Assembly (NCBI GenBank): GCA_034509755.1
Contig: CM067552.1
Location: forward strand, 14,541,001-14,605,000
DNA length: 64,000 nucleotides
From: Anisodus tanguticus
Lineage: Eukaryota; Streptophyta; Magnoliopsida; Solanales; Solanaceae
Reading direction: 5' to 3'
Under the pieces are notes generated by a model, which saw nothing but the letters and a program-made list of their open reading frames with translations, was not told the origin of the DNA and did no database searches. The position numbers and the translations under genes are program-made. Of this stretch, positions 13,101-22,814 are shown one piece after another; the stretch's first letter is position 1, and each line of letters opens with the position of its first letter.

Positions 13101-16100
13101 TCTTTCTCTTTCAAGGTCGTTTAGTGCATCTTGAATTTAGTTTTCTTTTGAAACAATGATGTGCTTGATTAGCTACGAAACGACTTGGTAAATGCAAAGC
13201 ATTATCTTGAAATATTGCCTGTTTGTAATTACTTGAACTTTTCCATGGTCGAGCCTGAATTTCTTTATCTTTCTATTTGTGAATTTTGGCCTGCAGTTGA
13301 AGTAAATTATTGCAAACTCCAGTGCTAGTTGATTATCAATTAATTATTTTGGGAAGTCAATGTCTTGATTGATTCTTATATCATACAGAAATAATGTAAA
13401 TCAGATATATTCCACTTGTCATTTGGAAGTAAATAGTGTTTCGCACTGCTCATTCATTAACTGTATGATGTTACTTGCAGATTTATGCTGGCTCATTTTT
13501 CACCATTCCCTTGATCCGATTGTTTCTTGTTCGAAAGAGAAATGGTGAAATTGAAAGAAGAAATCGAGCAAGGGAACAATATGCCCGAGCACTTGAACGA
13601 CCCGATGTCTCGCTGCGGAGGAAGGTATGAAGACTGCTGTTTCTTTACTACTCTTTCGTTCCAATTTATATGGTAGTATCTCCTTTTTAATCCGTTCCAA
13701 AAAGAATGACAGATTCCTAAATTGGAAATTATTTTAACTTAAACTTCCCATTTTACTCTTAATGAGAAGCTTTTATAGCCACATAAATGTTCTGTGGCAT
13801 GTTTAACAACATTTAACTGTGTTCTGCAAAAGGTAGTTTTATGTAGTTAATTTTTTTTTCCGTGTGTTGGGGTGGGTGGGGGTGTTAAAACTTGGATTGC
13901 ATGATTATGTTGTATGATTCTGTTGTCCTATCATTCTATTAGGTAAGGACTAAACAGTTGGTAAGATGTAAATTCTAATGGGAGAGTGCTGCTTGGAAGG
14001 AGTGCAATGCACAAAATATGTAGTAAATGTTTCATGTTATTAAGAAAAACATATGAAAATGCAGGTAATGCGGTAGCCAATATATGTGGCTGTAAGTTTC
14101 TTATATTTGGTTATAGTCTCAAATTTTATCAATTGTGACACATAAGCTACCAGTGCAAAGGAAACAGACAAAAAAGTAGAGGGGACCTTTTAATTTAGCA
14201 AGGGATAGTGTATTGTGGGGGATGTTGTGACCCTAATACGATCTTCTACCATGCTAAACAGTCCAGTATTTGAGTTTCTGTAAGTTTTATATCTGGTATC
14301 CTAGGATTTCATCAACGCTTGCTCTTTTTTTAGGTTGAAAAGTAAATATATATTATAAGCAGAAAGGCACAAAGATTGTGCAGTACATTACATCAATAAA
14401 CCAAAACATCCCCGACTATGTAGTAAATATATGAACTATAACAGGGTCTTGGCTTCATCTACAAATTCTAATATACACCATAAGAAATCAAAAAGATGTT
14501 ATCAGTTTATCTTCGGGAAATTGAGGTGTGATTAGACGGGATTGCAGTGTCTAAATGCAAATAATTCAGATATCTAGGCTCGTTATTCCAAGAGAATGGA
14601 ATAATAGATTGAGATGTCACACATAGAATCAAAATCGCATAGTTGAAATGGGGAAGTGCTATCGGGATGCTATGTGATAGGAAGATGTCTTACCAAAGTG
14701 AAAGGTAAGTTCCACGTAACAATTATACGACCAACAATGTTATATACAACAACAATAACATATCCAGTGAAATCCCACAAAGTGGGGTCTGGTGAGAGTA
14801 GAGTGTATGCAGACCTACCCCTACCATGGAAGGTAAAGAGGTTGTTTCCGGTAGACCATCAACATAAAGGACAAACAATTCAAAGCAGTACTTAAACGAA
14901 TAAGTCATGTCAAAATAATATAAAAAGCACGGTAGAGCAGTAACAACGAGAAAAAAGGGATATTGATAACCAAAATTAATACGATAATCAAAATACAAGA
15001 AACAACAAATAGTAGCAGAAATCGAAGGACAAGAAACTATAACAGTAATTCTGTGAATACTAGTATGAAAGGATAAGCGAGACAACGCTCAACTACCTAC
15101 TAACCTTCTACCCTAATACGTGTCCTCCATAACCTCCTATCTATGGTCATATCCTCGGTAAGCTAGAGCTGCGTCATGTCCTGTCTAATCACCTCTTCTC
15201 AATACCTCTTCAACAAACAATGTTATATGGGAGTGAATATAAGGCCGCTAAAGTCCAACACATCAACAGGATGAATGTCGCAAAAATATGGATGCTAAGA
15301 TGGATGTGCAGTCATACAAGACTAGACAACATTAGGAATGACCACATTTGTGTAGGGTCAAGTACCACGCATCGAGGATAAAATAAGAAAGTTCGCTTGA
15401 GATGGTATGGTCATGTCCCGTGTCAACCGACAGACCCATCGGTATGGTAGTGTCCCGTGTCAACCGACATACGATCGGTATGGTCATGTCCCACGTTAAC
15501 CGACAGACGCATCGGTCCTATATGTAAAACAATGGTGAGTGAAGGTCTCAAAAGAAGACCGGGTAAACCTAAAGTCGTATGTTGTCTCGAAGGACCTACA
15601 ACCTCTTGGGATCCATGCGGACTTTACGAAAGTTAGGACACAATAAAAGAAAAAGATCTAAATAGACGATACTTGTTAGTCACGAATATATTTTAGTCAT
15701 GTTGTTGTTTTTACTTTACGTTCTACGCTTTCCTAGGAGTTGTTTAGCCTTTCAGAGATACATCACTAGAAAATATAAAGAAAGTAATCTCAAAAAGAAA
15801 ATATAGAGAACATACTTTTTTATTTTATTTCTTATTATCATTATTATTATTATTATTTTGTATAATATTGGTTTTGAGATGAGTTAAATGAAGTAATGTA
15901 TTCATATAGCCGACTCTAACATGGTCGGATTCTTATATTTCTTCTCTCCTTATACACCACGAAATACATATTGGAATGGTGTTCCATATGGTCTTTGTTG
16001 CTTTTGGCAAACCTTTTCTGTTGAAGCTTTTCAAAACTTCTGTAGTGGACATTGGCATCATCCATCTCAGACGCAAAATATTGTAAAAACATTTGCCAAA

Positions 16101-16445
16101 CTTGAGCTGCTACAGAACAGTGTACAAAATGAAGGTTAATTGTGTCAGACCATTCTCCACATGTGTATTTATTGCTTAGCTGAATGTCAAGTTGTTGGCG
16201 ATGATTGATGCCTAATGGTTATGTTCACAGCTTTTGCTACTTATGTCTAGTGCTCACATTCAAGATGTACCAACTCTCTTAACTGTAAATATAATTTTCA
16301 GCTTCTGAGTGCCCGGGATATGGCACAAAGAACTTTTATTGGCCAGGATCGAATTGTTTACAGTACAGACAAGGACTTGTATGAGCAAGATTATGATGCA
16401 CAACAATGGGAGCAGAGATTCCGAGAAATTGAAAAGTCTGAATAG
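909..16445 (+). CDS. At5g03900-like chloroplast protein, C-terminal nine exons (partial at 5' end)
   Basis: Nine exons give the last 289 residues of a protein I recognise from the Arabidopsis At5g03900 family (listed as chloroplastic and described as Fe-S cluster biosynthesis-like; its biochemical role is not established). Exons: 909-978, 1063-1128, 3061-3147, 3455-3520, 4991-5133, 5212-5298, 12834-12897, 13481-13624, 16302-16445. All introns are GT..AG and the phases agree throughout. Landmarks are YWDPYYYRRRR and MNFIES in the first exon, FVFGDGDPNQ in the second, ESYILPVLLRFDGQP in the fourth, a hydrophobic probable membrane segment (ALVIGLGGLNLFGVIIL) in the sixth, a second hydrophobic stretch around IYAGSFFTIPLIR, and LLSARDMAQRTFIGQDR near the C-terminus. 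The stop is TAG at 16443-16445. An AATAAA at 16605-16610 is a possible poly(A) signal. The family protein is about 520 residues, so the N-terminal half, with the transit peptide, lies upstream of the window. Introns are expanded by transposons, the largest being 7.5 kb. No exon is broken, so the gene is probably functional. Confidence 0.9.
1129..3060 (+). other. intron of the At5g03900-like gene
   Basis: A 1.9-kb intron between the exon ending EERWKL and the exon starting VGQYISS. It holds a 29-bp poly(T) run (1164-1192) and AT-rich sequence. I see no open gene and no clearly bounded mobile element in it. Confidence 0.7.
3687..3835 (+). mobile_element. tRNA-derived SINE, 5'-truncated
   Basis: A 149-bp copy of the SINE whose full form lies at 12067-12248. 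The B-box-like motif GGGTTCAAGCC is present near the start, and the body runs to GGGCTGCCC followed by a T-run. The A-box part is missing. An imperfect 17-bp direct repeat (one mismatch; AGTTTTAGCTTCTGAAT-type) flanks it at 3670-3686 and 3836-3852 and is the target duplication. It sits in the intron between the exons ending at 3520 and starting at 4991. Confidence 0.85.
5351..5960 (-). mobile_element. gypsy-type LTR fragment (reverse orientation)
   Basis: It begins TGTCACGACCC, the inverted form of the GGGTCGTGACA end of the solo LTR at 36490-38707, so this is read as the 3' end of a related LTR in minus orientation. An inverted ACTCAGTA motif (around 5760) matches the motif found before the R region of related LTRs. 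The other LTR end is not recognisable and the boundary near 5960 is a guess. It lies in the 7.5-kb intron (5299-12833). Confidence 0.45.
6056..6260. repeat. short imperfect repeats with a CTGAAGTTT-type core
   Basis: The words CCGAAGTT, CTGAAGTTT, CTAAAGTTT, CTGAAATTT and CGAAACT recur about every 30-40 bases. They look like a decayed tandem repeat or the interior of an unidentified repeat element. No coding function is supported, although a minus-strand frame is open. Confidence 0.4.
6784..7420 (-). pseudogene. Copia gag-protease fragment with tandem CCHC knuckles
   Basis: Read on the minus strand, two tandem CCHC zinc knuckles (pattern C-x2-C-x4-H-x4-C, beginning CSYCNRLGH) are followed by an aspartic protease motif reading ESGASDH in place of the usual DSGA, and then a GAG-pre-integrase-like stretch containing QTIGVEYESQDLYYLT. 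The second Cys of the second knuckle is a TGA stop (about 7325), and the protease Asp is Glu, so the fragment is dead. No LTR is visible next to it. Sequence between 6260 and 6784 contains an open minus-strand stretch that I cannot identify. Confidence 0.75.
7906..10470 (+). pseudogene. L1-type LINE: reverse transcriptase and zf-RVT remnant
   Basis: A plus-strand non-LTR reverse transcriptase remnant. Fingers and palm motifs are visible (FSILINGSLAG, GLRKGDPVSPFLF), and the catalytic FADD box reads YAND at about 8283-8294, so the first Asp is lost. The thumb region resumes after an insertion with MGMPLGAKSKYRDIW and LINSVLDAL, and a zf-RVT-like end follows (WKHIWRVKIPYKVACFTW-type sequence near 9920-9980, then CSWCYLCSQEAE). 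Several frameshifts and stops are present. A 333-bp Copia derivative interrupts it at 8462-8794. The 3' tail is itself interrupted at 10474 by an RTE tail. It resides in a host intron. Confidence 0.8.
8462..8794 (+). mobile_element. Copia deletion derivative inserted in the L1 remnant
   Basis: The element starts TGTTAGAATAGG and ends TTTCTCACA, flanked by the 5-bp duplication CTAAC at 8457-8461 and 8795-8799. After only about 27 bases of the 5' LTR it jumps to the 3' end of a Copia ORF (about 8556-8645: ADIFTKSL-like, then a stop), then a GGGGGAGTGG polypurine stretch and a 3' LTR (about 8657-8794) with TATAAATAG. Most of the element has therefore been deleted. Removing it together with one CTAAC restores the LINE reading frame exactly (finding below). 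Confidence 0.85.
10474..10771 (-). mobile_element. 5'-truncated RTE LINE tail
   Basis: On the minus strand this is the 3' untranslated end of a plant RTE LINE, finishing in a (TTG)n-type tail (plus-strand ACAACAACAACA at 10474). It carries the conserved block with TGGGGTCTGGGGAGGGTAGA and GTACGCAGACC. A 16-bp target duplication, TTCAAGCAGAATCTTT, flanks it at 10458-10473 and 10772-10787. An internal 15-base word (10651-10665) recurs at 10757-10771. It interrupts the tail of the L1 remnant. Confidence 0.85.
10901..11990 (-). pseudogene. 5'-truncated RTE-type LINE with reverse transcriptase C-terminus
   Basis: On the minus strand it encodes the C-terminal part of a plant RTE polyprotein: LEVWRQTLES-like and KTEYLECNFS sequence, a KFYRVVVRSTMLYDAE region, then RMQRWMCGHTKRDKI, RLRWFGHVQRR and RGRGKGRPKKSWGDVIRQ, ending at 11186. 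The untranslated tail runs to the (TTG)n end at 10901. The reading frame is shifted between 11530 and 11860. It is truncated at the 5' side near 11990, where the frame still resembles the GRTD/DGT region before the fingers. Located in the host intron. Confidence 0.85.
12067..12248 (-). mobile_element. full-length tRNA-derived SINE with 18-bp target duplication
   Basis: Minus-strand SINE of 182 bp. Its 5' end reads GAAGGGGAGCCTTGGAGTAAC, with an A-box-like GGAGTAACAAGTAAAGTGG and a B-box-like GGTTCAAGCCGTGG, and it ends GGGCTGCTCC plus a short T-run. A perfect 18-bp direct repeat TACATAGGAATATACAAT flanks it at 12049-12066 and 12249-12266, showing a single clean insertion. It is of the same family as 3687-3835. 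Confidence 0.92.
13648..13830. mobile_element. Stowaway-like MITE, partial
   Basis: It begins CTCTTTCGTTCCAATTTATATGG after a TA and contains the AGAATGACA and ACTCTTAATGAGAAGCTTTTATAGCCACA blocks seen also in the complete copy at 55126-55411. The right terminus is not recognisable, so the copy is truncated or decayed. It lies just after the exon ending at 13624. Confidence 0.55.
14746..15215 (-). mobile_element. RTE LINE tail inserted into the outer RTE copy
   Basis: Minus-strand RTE 3' region ending in the (TTG)n-type tail (plus-strand ACAACAACAATAAC at 14746), with the conserved TGGGGTCTGG block. A 13-bp direct repeat AACAATGTTATAT flanks it at 14733-14745 and 15216-15228. No coding part is retained. 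Confidence 0.88.
15405..15515 (+). repeat. three tandem copies of a 36-bp unit
   Basis: The word GGTATGGTCATGTCCCGTG recurs at about 15405, 15441 and 15478 with small changes (GGTAGTGTCCCGTG, GGTCATGTCCCACG), each followed by TCAACCGACA or TTAACCGACA. The array lies over the RLRWYGHV region of the RTE remnant and repeats that part of its frame. Confidence 0.8.
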
Positions 16446-17189
16446 ATGGTGTTACTTAAAGACAATTTTTGTTTTGTAAATTCTCTGAGTTCCATATGCA
16501 CAATGACTCGGATAAATTATTCCTTTCATTGTTCTAGCCACGACAAGAGGCAAGCAAAGCTGCAGATCAACCTACTGTTAGCCATTGGATACTCAATTTG
16601 CTGAAATAAATTGGAGCATGCCAAACAGTAGATTTTGATGTAATCAGCAAAAACATTAATTCAGGCTTGAGTTGAGACTACAAGATTCAATGAGTACATT
16701 AAGAATGTACAAGTTGTGTACTTGGTATGACACTTGATGATCTGCTGCAAATGGCAGGTTTTCACTACAAAATTAGCCTCGATATGACATATGTAGTTCA
16801 TTAAGATGTTACTGTGGGTACTCTGTATGTTGAATATGGAAACATTTTCTCGAACACACTTATTTGAATATTTTCTCAATAGCACTGACATTGTCTTAGA
16901 TTATTCCATGCAATACCATGAAATAGGAGCTAGTGTAACTAACTATGGACAATTGCGAAAGAATTCTCTTAATCGTTAGACTTGCCATTTTGTAAATTGA
17001 AATGTTTCTATGCAGTGCACAGGATCAGTTCACATATGAAAGTTGGTCATGGAGTGTTTTTGTCCTCTTAATACAAACTAATCTAATGTGACAATAATGG
17101 AGAAAGTGTTAAATATCAAACCCCAACCATAATCTAGTTCATTAAGTTTGGCTAAAAACAACTGCTACATAATGTCTTTATTTCCCTAA
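16446..17189. other. 3' flank of the At5g03900-like gene
   Basis: This holds the probable 3' UTR (possible AATAAA at 16605-16610) and AT-rich sequence. I see no further gene or bounded repeat in it. Confidence 0.5.
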
Positions 17190-17193
17190 GAAG

Positions 17194-17700
17194 CTAACGC
17201 GCCACCTCACCCGGTGTTGCTGGCGCGTACGGGTCACCAAAGTACCCCCCTTGCAGGGCCAACTCTAATCCCCACAACAATTGCACCAATTGATACACCT
17301 CCATTGACCTCAGCAGCAATTTCGGGGCCATTAGCAGATATATCGAAGTTGTCCTTGGGAAAACTGAAGGAGAACACACCTAGCACCTCTTGAAAAGAAA
17401 ATCCAGCATGGAAGATGCCCGAAAAGCTTCATTAACCAATATCCCCTGAAAGGTAGTATCATAATTGCCTACTTTGATCCGAAGCATGTATATCGGAATT
17501 TTACCAGCTTCGCGGATTATAATTGCATCTGCTTCAAGAGATTTTGTAATATTATTGGTTGACCTATGAAATTGTTCCCGTGGTCTCCAGACTGTCTCAG
17601 AAGTTGAGACACCATTGGGCCCTATGTGGATTCTGCTATACCAACTCCCTTGGCATTTGTTTCAATGAGACTTTCTATGTAAGATGGTTAGATCACTTGG
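17194..17700 (-). pseudogene. unidentified coding-like remnant
   Basis: On the minus strand one frame is open across VWRPREQFHRSTNNITK, AGKIPIYMLRIKVGNYDTT and GILVNEAF, and a second frame continues directly from that point with IFHAGFSFQEVLGVFSFS and EIAAEVNGGVSIGAIVVG. The two join at about 17412-17420, suggesting one protein split by a frameshift. There is an in-frame TAG upstream near 17625. Composition looks protein-like, with ordinary residues and no low complexity, but I do not recognise the family. It could be a transposon or old viral-type ORF, or a captured host gene piece. Confidence 0.4.
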
Positions 17701-17779
17701 ACAAGCCTTGACACCTGACCAGGCTACTTAAAGAAAATCTGGGGGGAATGTTGCCAAAATCATAATTAAAATGGACCTA

Positions 17780-18035
17780 TTCAAACCAAGATAGTAGTGC
17801 AAATGATATTTGGCACTAAGTAGAGAATAAACAAGTTCCAGACTGTCGCCAGTATTGCTGCATGCAGGGACATTCAAATCATATATGTTATACAAAGAAG
17901 AACACTTGGGAGGTAAAAGTTAGAAAAGACGAGGATAAGAAAAAGGAACATATCAAGGAAACTGAAATTACCAACATTACCAATGACAATGAAGAGACTC
18001 CTTTTCAAACTGATAGAAGTAGGAAAAAACCCAAA
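17780..18035 (+). pseudogene. LINE ORF1-like zinc-knuckle fragment
   Basis: A plus-strand open stretch contains CRYCCMQGHSNHIC-type sequence (as read, RQYCCMQGHSNHIC), fitting the C-x2-C-GH-x4-C knuckle of L1-type ORF1 proteins, followed by a highly charged tail rich in Lys and Glu. It is short and ends at the SINE that follows. The call rests only on the knuckle and the charged tail. Confidence 0.4.
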
Positions 18036-18245
18036 GGCCTGGCCTAGTGGTCACTGAAGTGGATTGAGAATCATGGAGGTCTCAGGGTCAAATCCTATCA
18101 TAGACAAAAACACTACGTCATATTCTTCTTATCTGTCCTAGCCTTGGTGGACGGGATTACCTTGTATCTATTGCTGGCGGCAGGTGGCAGGTGGCGGGTA
18201 CCCCGTGGAATTAGTCCAAGTGTGCGCAAACTGGTCCGAACCTGG
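18036..18245 (+). mobile_element. tRNA-derived SINE (second family)
   Basis: It starts GGCCTGGCCTAGTGGTCA (A-box-like TGGCCTAGTGG), has a B-box-like GGGTCAAATCC, and ends in the body CTAGCCTTGGTGGAC, GGCGGGTACCCCGTGGAATTA, GTGCGCAAACTGG. This arrangement is typical of Solanaceae tRNA-headed SINEs. No clear target duplication was found. Confidence 0.7.
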
Positions 18246-18746
18246 GACATACCACATCTGAAGATTGACTCAAACTTATGTACAAAACTGAAAGCATTTT
18301 ATATATGTCTATGAAGCCTTTAAGAAAAATCTAGAACAATAGATGTGTCGCGACAGGGCTCCGACCTACCCATAACTACTCTGTGCAACACATAGAATCT
18401 AGATATGGGCCTAGGAAGTAAGTGAGGCTCACCATAGCAGCTGAAGAATAACTCAGATGCCTATCGGGAAAGTTTGCTAGTTTAAGTACATGTACATGTA
18501 GTGTAAATGCAGCACCCCGAAAATAGGGACCTGAGTACTATTGAATAGTAGTCGTATGATAAGGCAAACTGAATAACATACAATAAATAATGAAGCTCAT
18601 ATAAGAGAGAAACATGAAACTTGGATATACTGATAACATCTGGAACTGAGAATACCATATAAAACATGTGCTTTCCTCCTTTTAGACTAAGGTACTTGAA
18701 CTTCCTTGGGGATCTTTTATGAATATTTTCTTCTTATCCTTTTATG
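18246..18746. other. intergenic, decayed repeat material
   Basis: It includes a TGTCGCGACAGGGCTCCGACC stretch near 18352 resembling a minus-strand LTR end. Otherwise I see nothing with clear boundaries. Confidence 0.35.
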
Positions 18747-21700
18747 TTACATCCCGAAGTTTCATGCGCAAAGGAGAGGGTAGTTCATCGACTTGAGCGA
18801 TTCGAGATTTTTTCTGAGGGTCATGTATGTCTTAGATGGATGTTAAGAAGATATACGGAAGATTGGAGGTCGTTGGGGTTGAACCATCCCTCGACAAAGT
18901 TTGATGAAGATCGGACAATACACTAAGCGTTTCATGTCGCGGATGGACTCTGCCTCATAGATGGGGCTGCAAAAGAGGAGAAAAAGTTGGAAAAATTTCT
19001 GCCTTGATCTGCGCCAGCAGATGCGGCCGCATATAGCCATCTGAGACGCAGAAGGCACCGCAGATCCATGGATGTGGCCGACCTTTCTAGTTTATTTAAG
19101 CGGTGGAGGCCTCATTTTATTTCATTTTGACCAAATCTTATCCTTAACATAACTAAACTCTCCATAGACACTCTGCAAGGGTTCAAAAATGGTTACCAAA
19201 TTAATCCATCATGTTTCCACCTCAAAGCTAGCCTAAATAGAGGTAACACCTCTATGGTGTTGTGGAATGATCAAAGGGTGGGTAAGGGCAAAGAAAGGCT
19301 TAGATTTGGAACTGTTTCTTCTGAATAATGTATGTATATCACTCTCTTTGTTATGCTTAAGGTTATCTTAATGTTTGTTGAATTGTTTGGGTGAAGAACT
19401 ATGAGCTAAAGATTGAAATAAAAAGGGATGTAGTGGTCTTGTTGATGGACTATTTTGAAGCCATAATTGTAACTTGCTATAGTTGGAAATCATGAAAAGT
19501 AGCTTGGTGATGATGTTGTAGTTGTTGTTATTGTTGTTGTTGATGTTGTTCCTTATTTGGAGAAGGGAAAGAAATGTGGGAGATGTTATCTGAGTCATCG
19601 TAAAGTAAGCTTGTGCTTGTTGGTATGAGCCTTTTTTATTGATGTTGGTATTGTTTATTATTGTAGACTGATGCTAAGGAGGTGGATCGCATCGTCGTCA
19701 TAGGAGGTACCATTTCAAGGTATGTTAAAGCTCAGTTCTTCTTTTCTTGTCATGTTTGTTGAAGTTACACTGTATAACGAGACAGTCATAAAAGCGAACT
19801 CAGATCTTGTCTAAGGGAAATATGCTTGTTTTCTTGACTCTTGATTATCCCTCATTGGGAGCAGTTTCCGCATGTCATAGTATCTAATTTCGTAGTCATA
19901 TTATGGCTCTTTTTGGTTTTGCGAAAGCTATGGGTGCAATGCCGTGACTTGATGATTCTATGAAGGAATGAAATGGTTATTGCCCTTTTGTTGTTGTCGT
20001 AAAGGTTATAGATGTTGTGCCTTGTCTTGTCAACTATTATGAAGGAGTATAAATGAAATAGTACATAATCTCATCAATTATAGTTGCAATAATGATACTT
20101 TACTCTTTAGGGATTAGAACCTCGGGCCTATTACTCTTAAGGATGAACATGCGCATATAAAAAAAGATTCCCGTGGATTTAGGATAAAGTGAGAGGTTAT
20201 CGATGATAATCCTAAACACTAGTCAAAGAGGTAACAATTTTACGTTATTGCGATAGTTTCATAGAAGTCTAGTATGGCTTATCACTGCGCTACAGCCAGT
20301 TGGGAAGACAGTTACATTCCACCGGGTTATGGCTGGTCAAGTAGACATGTATTCACCGTCGAGCGATGGCCGGCTGGGTAGGTATACATTTTAGCACCGA
20401 GCGATGGTCGGTTGGGCAGATGTGCTTCACCACTGCAGTTGGGCAGATGAGCTTCACCACTGCAGTTAGGCAGATGAGCTTCATCACTACAGTTGGGCAT
20501 GATAACACCAACTTCCATATTTAAATCGGATACGACCGAGTCCCATACTTGGGCCGAGTATGACTGAGTCCCTTTTTAGGTCCGAGTACAATATAATGTT
20601 GACCATGTTTTAGAAGATATGTATCCACCACCGGGCCACGACCGGATAGGCAGTGATATAATCACCACCAGTTGGACAGTCATGCATCGTTGGTTACCAT
20701 TGGCTGGGTAGACACGTCATTTACCACTGAAATTGCATAGGTATGATCTCTTGAGTGGATATAAGGAATGGAATGGTCGATAAGGAAGTGCTAGAAGGAT
20801 AAGCAAAGCGTTATGAGTAAGATATGAGAGACGAGTAAATGACAATAAGCTAGGACATGATAGAATGACGATGTTCATAGTCCTGTAAAAGAAGAGTCAA
20901 GGAAAAACATATTTGATATTATGGAAAGATATAGATTACAAGACTATTCCTTTATCGCAAGAGGTGAGCTAGTGACTTCAATAAGAATATCAGAAGACTA
21001 ATTCAGCTTCCTGGATTAGGAAGATACCAGTATGAGCTAGTGATTGAGATAGACCAAACATGAGTTAGAGACTCGAAGGATTTCAGAAATAGTTAGCATT
21101 GCGATAGTTCAAGAGTAAGTGACTAGGCAGTAAGAGAATGGACTCTATAAGGCTAACCTTTAAAAGATACTTGAAAGAGATATTCCTCTGAGATGGGCGT
21201 TGTGGGCAGAGTTTAGGTCATGAGGACAAAGTATGAAAGTCATGAATATATATCACTCCCCTCCTAAAAGATATTTAGTTGTCCCCAATACAAAACGTTA
21301 CTATAGGAAAAGCCATAGAGTGTTGGAAGTATAAAGGATGGTCGAAGGAGGACAAAGGTAAGAATTTAATCTTTACAAGAAAAACTCCGGCGCATAAGAT
21401 ATTAGTATTTCCCTAAGGGGGAAGACGATGCGATACAATATCAAGTTAGGATTATGTGTTTTGTTTAACCACAAAATAGTAATAGGAGAATATAATAGAA
21501 AGCCAAAAGCAAATGAGATTATATTAACTCAAACCATACAGGTGTGTAATAGCCCTAGCACAATACGTAAGTACAAACGATAAGGCCGAGACAGTAAAGA
21601 ATTCCGGGCAAGAGGTGCCACTTGAGGATGGATTATATTGAACATTAAAGAGATGGTGAGTTATAAAAGAACCTAGCACTCTCAAACAGTAGAATTTTTA

Positions 21701-22205
21701 AGGAGCGACTATTGTAAGCTTCTCAAGAAGAATGACAACCCTCATAAGAAAGTGTATGATAGAAAGATCGGAAAAAAAGATGATAAGGATCACGTATTAA
21801 AAGGCCAAGATGGAACCAATTTATAGATATGATACTAGCAGGATTAGAATACATTAAATAGGCTTGAATCAGAAGAGTGAGAATCGGAGTAGGAGTCATA
21901 CTCATGGGTTAGTGACATCCGTAGGCAAGAGGTATTAGAAATTTATTATGATAAGGATAGTTTGATACGATATAAGGTTCCACCTTAGATGCTATACGAG
22001 GTGACATATTACCATACTTCGGATTAGCGACCGTGTGAGGCCAAGTGTTGATGGTTATAGATGTTGGCCTTGTGTGGCACGTATAATATATTTTCTAGTT
22101 GCGTGCAGGGTAGTTTTAGTCCAGTTTACAGAGGAGGCTCTGACAAAATTTTTACAAAGTCTCTAAGAATTAATATTCGAGGACGAATGTTTCTATAGGG
22201 GGAAG
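18747..22205 (+). mobile_element. decayed Ty3/gypsy LTR and 3' internal sequence
   Basis: TGTTACATCCCGAAGTTTC at 18748 opens an LTR related to that of the gypsy element at 30297; both share a CACTAAGCG...GTCGCG motif and a TTTATTTAAG TATA-like box (here near 19090). No usable gag or pol frame remains. At its far end, TTCGAGGACGAATGTT and the purine tract GGGGGGAAGGA (22195-22205) match the 3' end of gypsy elements just before an LTR. Much of the interior has been deleted or rearranged, so treating 18747-22205 as one element is an inference. Confidence 0.5.
20390..20500 (+). repeat. about 27-bp tandem repeat, four units
   Basis: The unit GGCAGATGAGCTTCACCACT with GCAGTTG before it recurs at about 20417, 20444, 20471 and 20490 with small changes, inside the decayed LTR region. 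The surrounding 20280-20720 repeats related words (GGCCGGCTGGGTAG, GGTCGGTTGGGCAG) at longer spacing. Confidence 0.75.
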
Positions 22206-22814
22206 GATGTTACACCCCCTACTTGTGTACATTGGATTTTCGATGAGTTGGTTAACTTAAGTCAACGGAAGGATCATCTTTAAGGTTATGAAGGCGGTGA
22301 GTGAGTTAAGACCTTCGAGGGATCACAGGAGTCCTAGAGTCGCAAAGCAATTCATGTTTGTATTCGCTACGCCGATGGCATCGTGAGTAAACTAATGTTA
22401 GCCGGACAAGTTATGACATCCATATAAATCTAAGCAAGAACTTAACACAAGTATTAAGAGTATACCAAAAAATTCGGGATCAAGTGAATCGAAGAAATTA
22501 AGTTCGTCAAAACTCGAGGAAAAGTACGCAGAATTCTGGATAGGATTTTGTCCCAACTTCTGAGATGTATATCTTCTAGTGTATAAGGAATTATGGGATG
22601 CATAACCTCTCTAAATTAAAGTTCAGAGAGTCTCCTTTCCAGTGGAACAGACGGTTCGCCAGTCAGAGAAGTACTGTGTCATGTACGGTCCGTAAAAGAA
22701 TATACGACGCGTACTTTCAGTTTGTCAGATTTTTAGAAACTTCTATAAATTTGTATTTTACATTTAGGGTCTCATTTTTCATGATCTTCGGATCATATAC
22801 ACCCCTAATCTTTG
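22206..22814 (+). mobile_element. gypsy 3' LTR fragment
   Basis: It begins TGTTACACCCCCTAC directly after a polypurine tract (22195-22205), as a 3' LTR should. It shares blocks with the solo LTR at 36490 (GGGATCAA.TGAATC.AAGAAA, GTTCGTC.AAACTCG.GGAAA) and with the LTR at the window end (63678). Its own right end is not clear, because a further LTR start follows at 22815. Confidence 0.6.

Larger units (their letters stand above)
14505..15700 (+). pseudogene. RTE-type LINE remnant (outer copy), split by a second RTE copy
   Basis: Plus-strand RTE reverse transcriptase C-terminus in two pieces. The left piece (about 14505-14745) reads DGIAVSKCK, FRYLGSLFQENG, DVTHRIKIA and ends RPTMLY. The right piece (15216 on) continues YGSEYKAAK, MLRWMCSHTR, then RLRWYGHV. 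A 470-bp minus-strand RTE tail (14746-15215) sits between them. Stops are frequent, so it is dead. Within its 3' part is a triplicated 36-bp unit (15405-15515). It lies in the intron between the exons ending at 13624 and starting at 16302. Confidence 0.8.

Noticed and set aside
20280..20720. CRISPR-like array
   Set aside because: Units are tandem with almost no spacers, imperfect, and lie in a plant retroelement.
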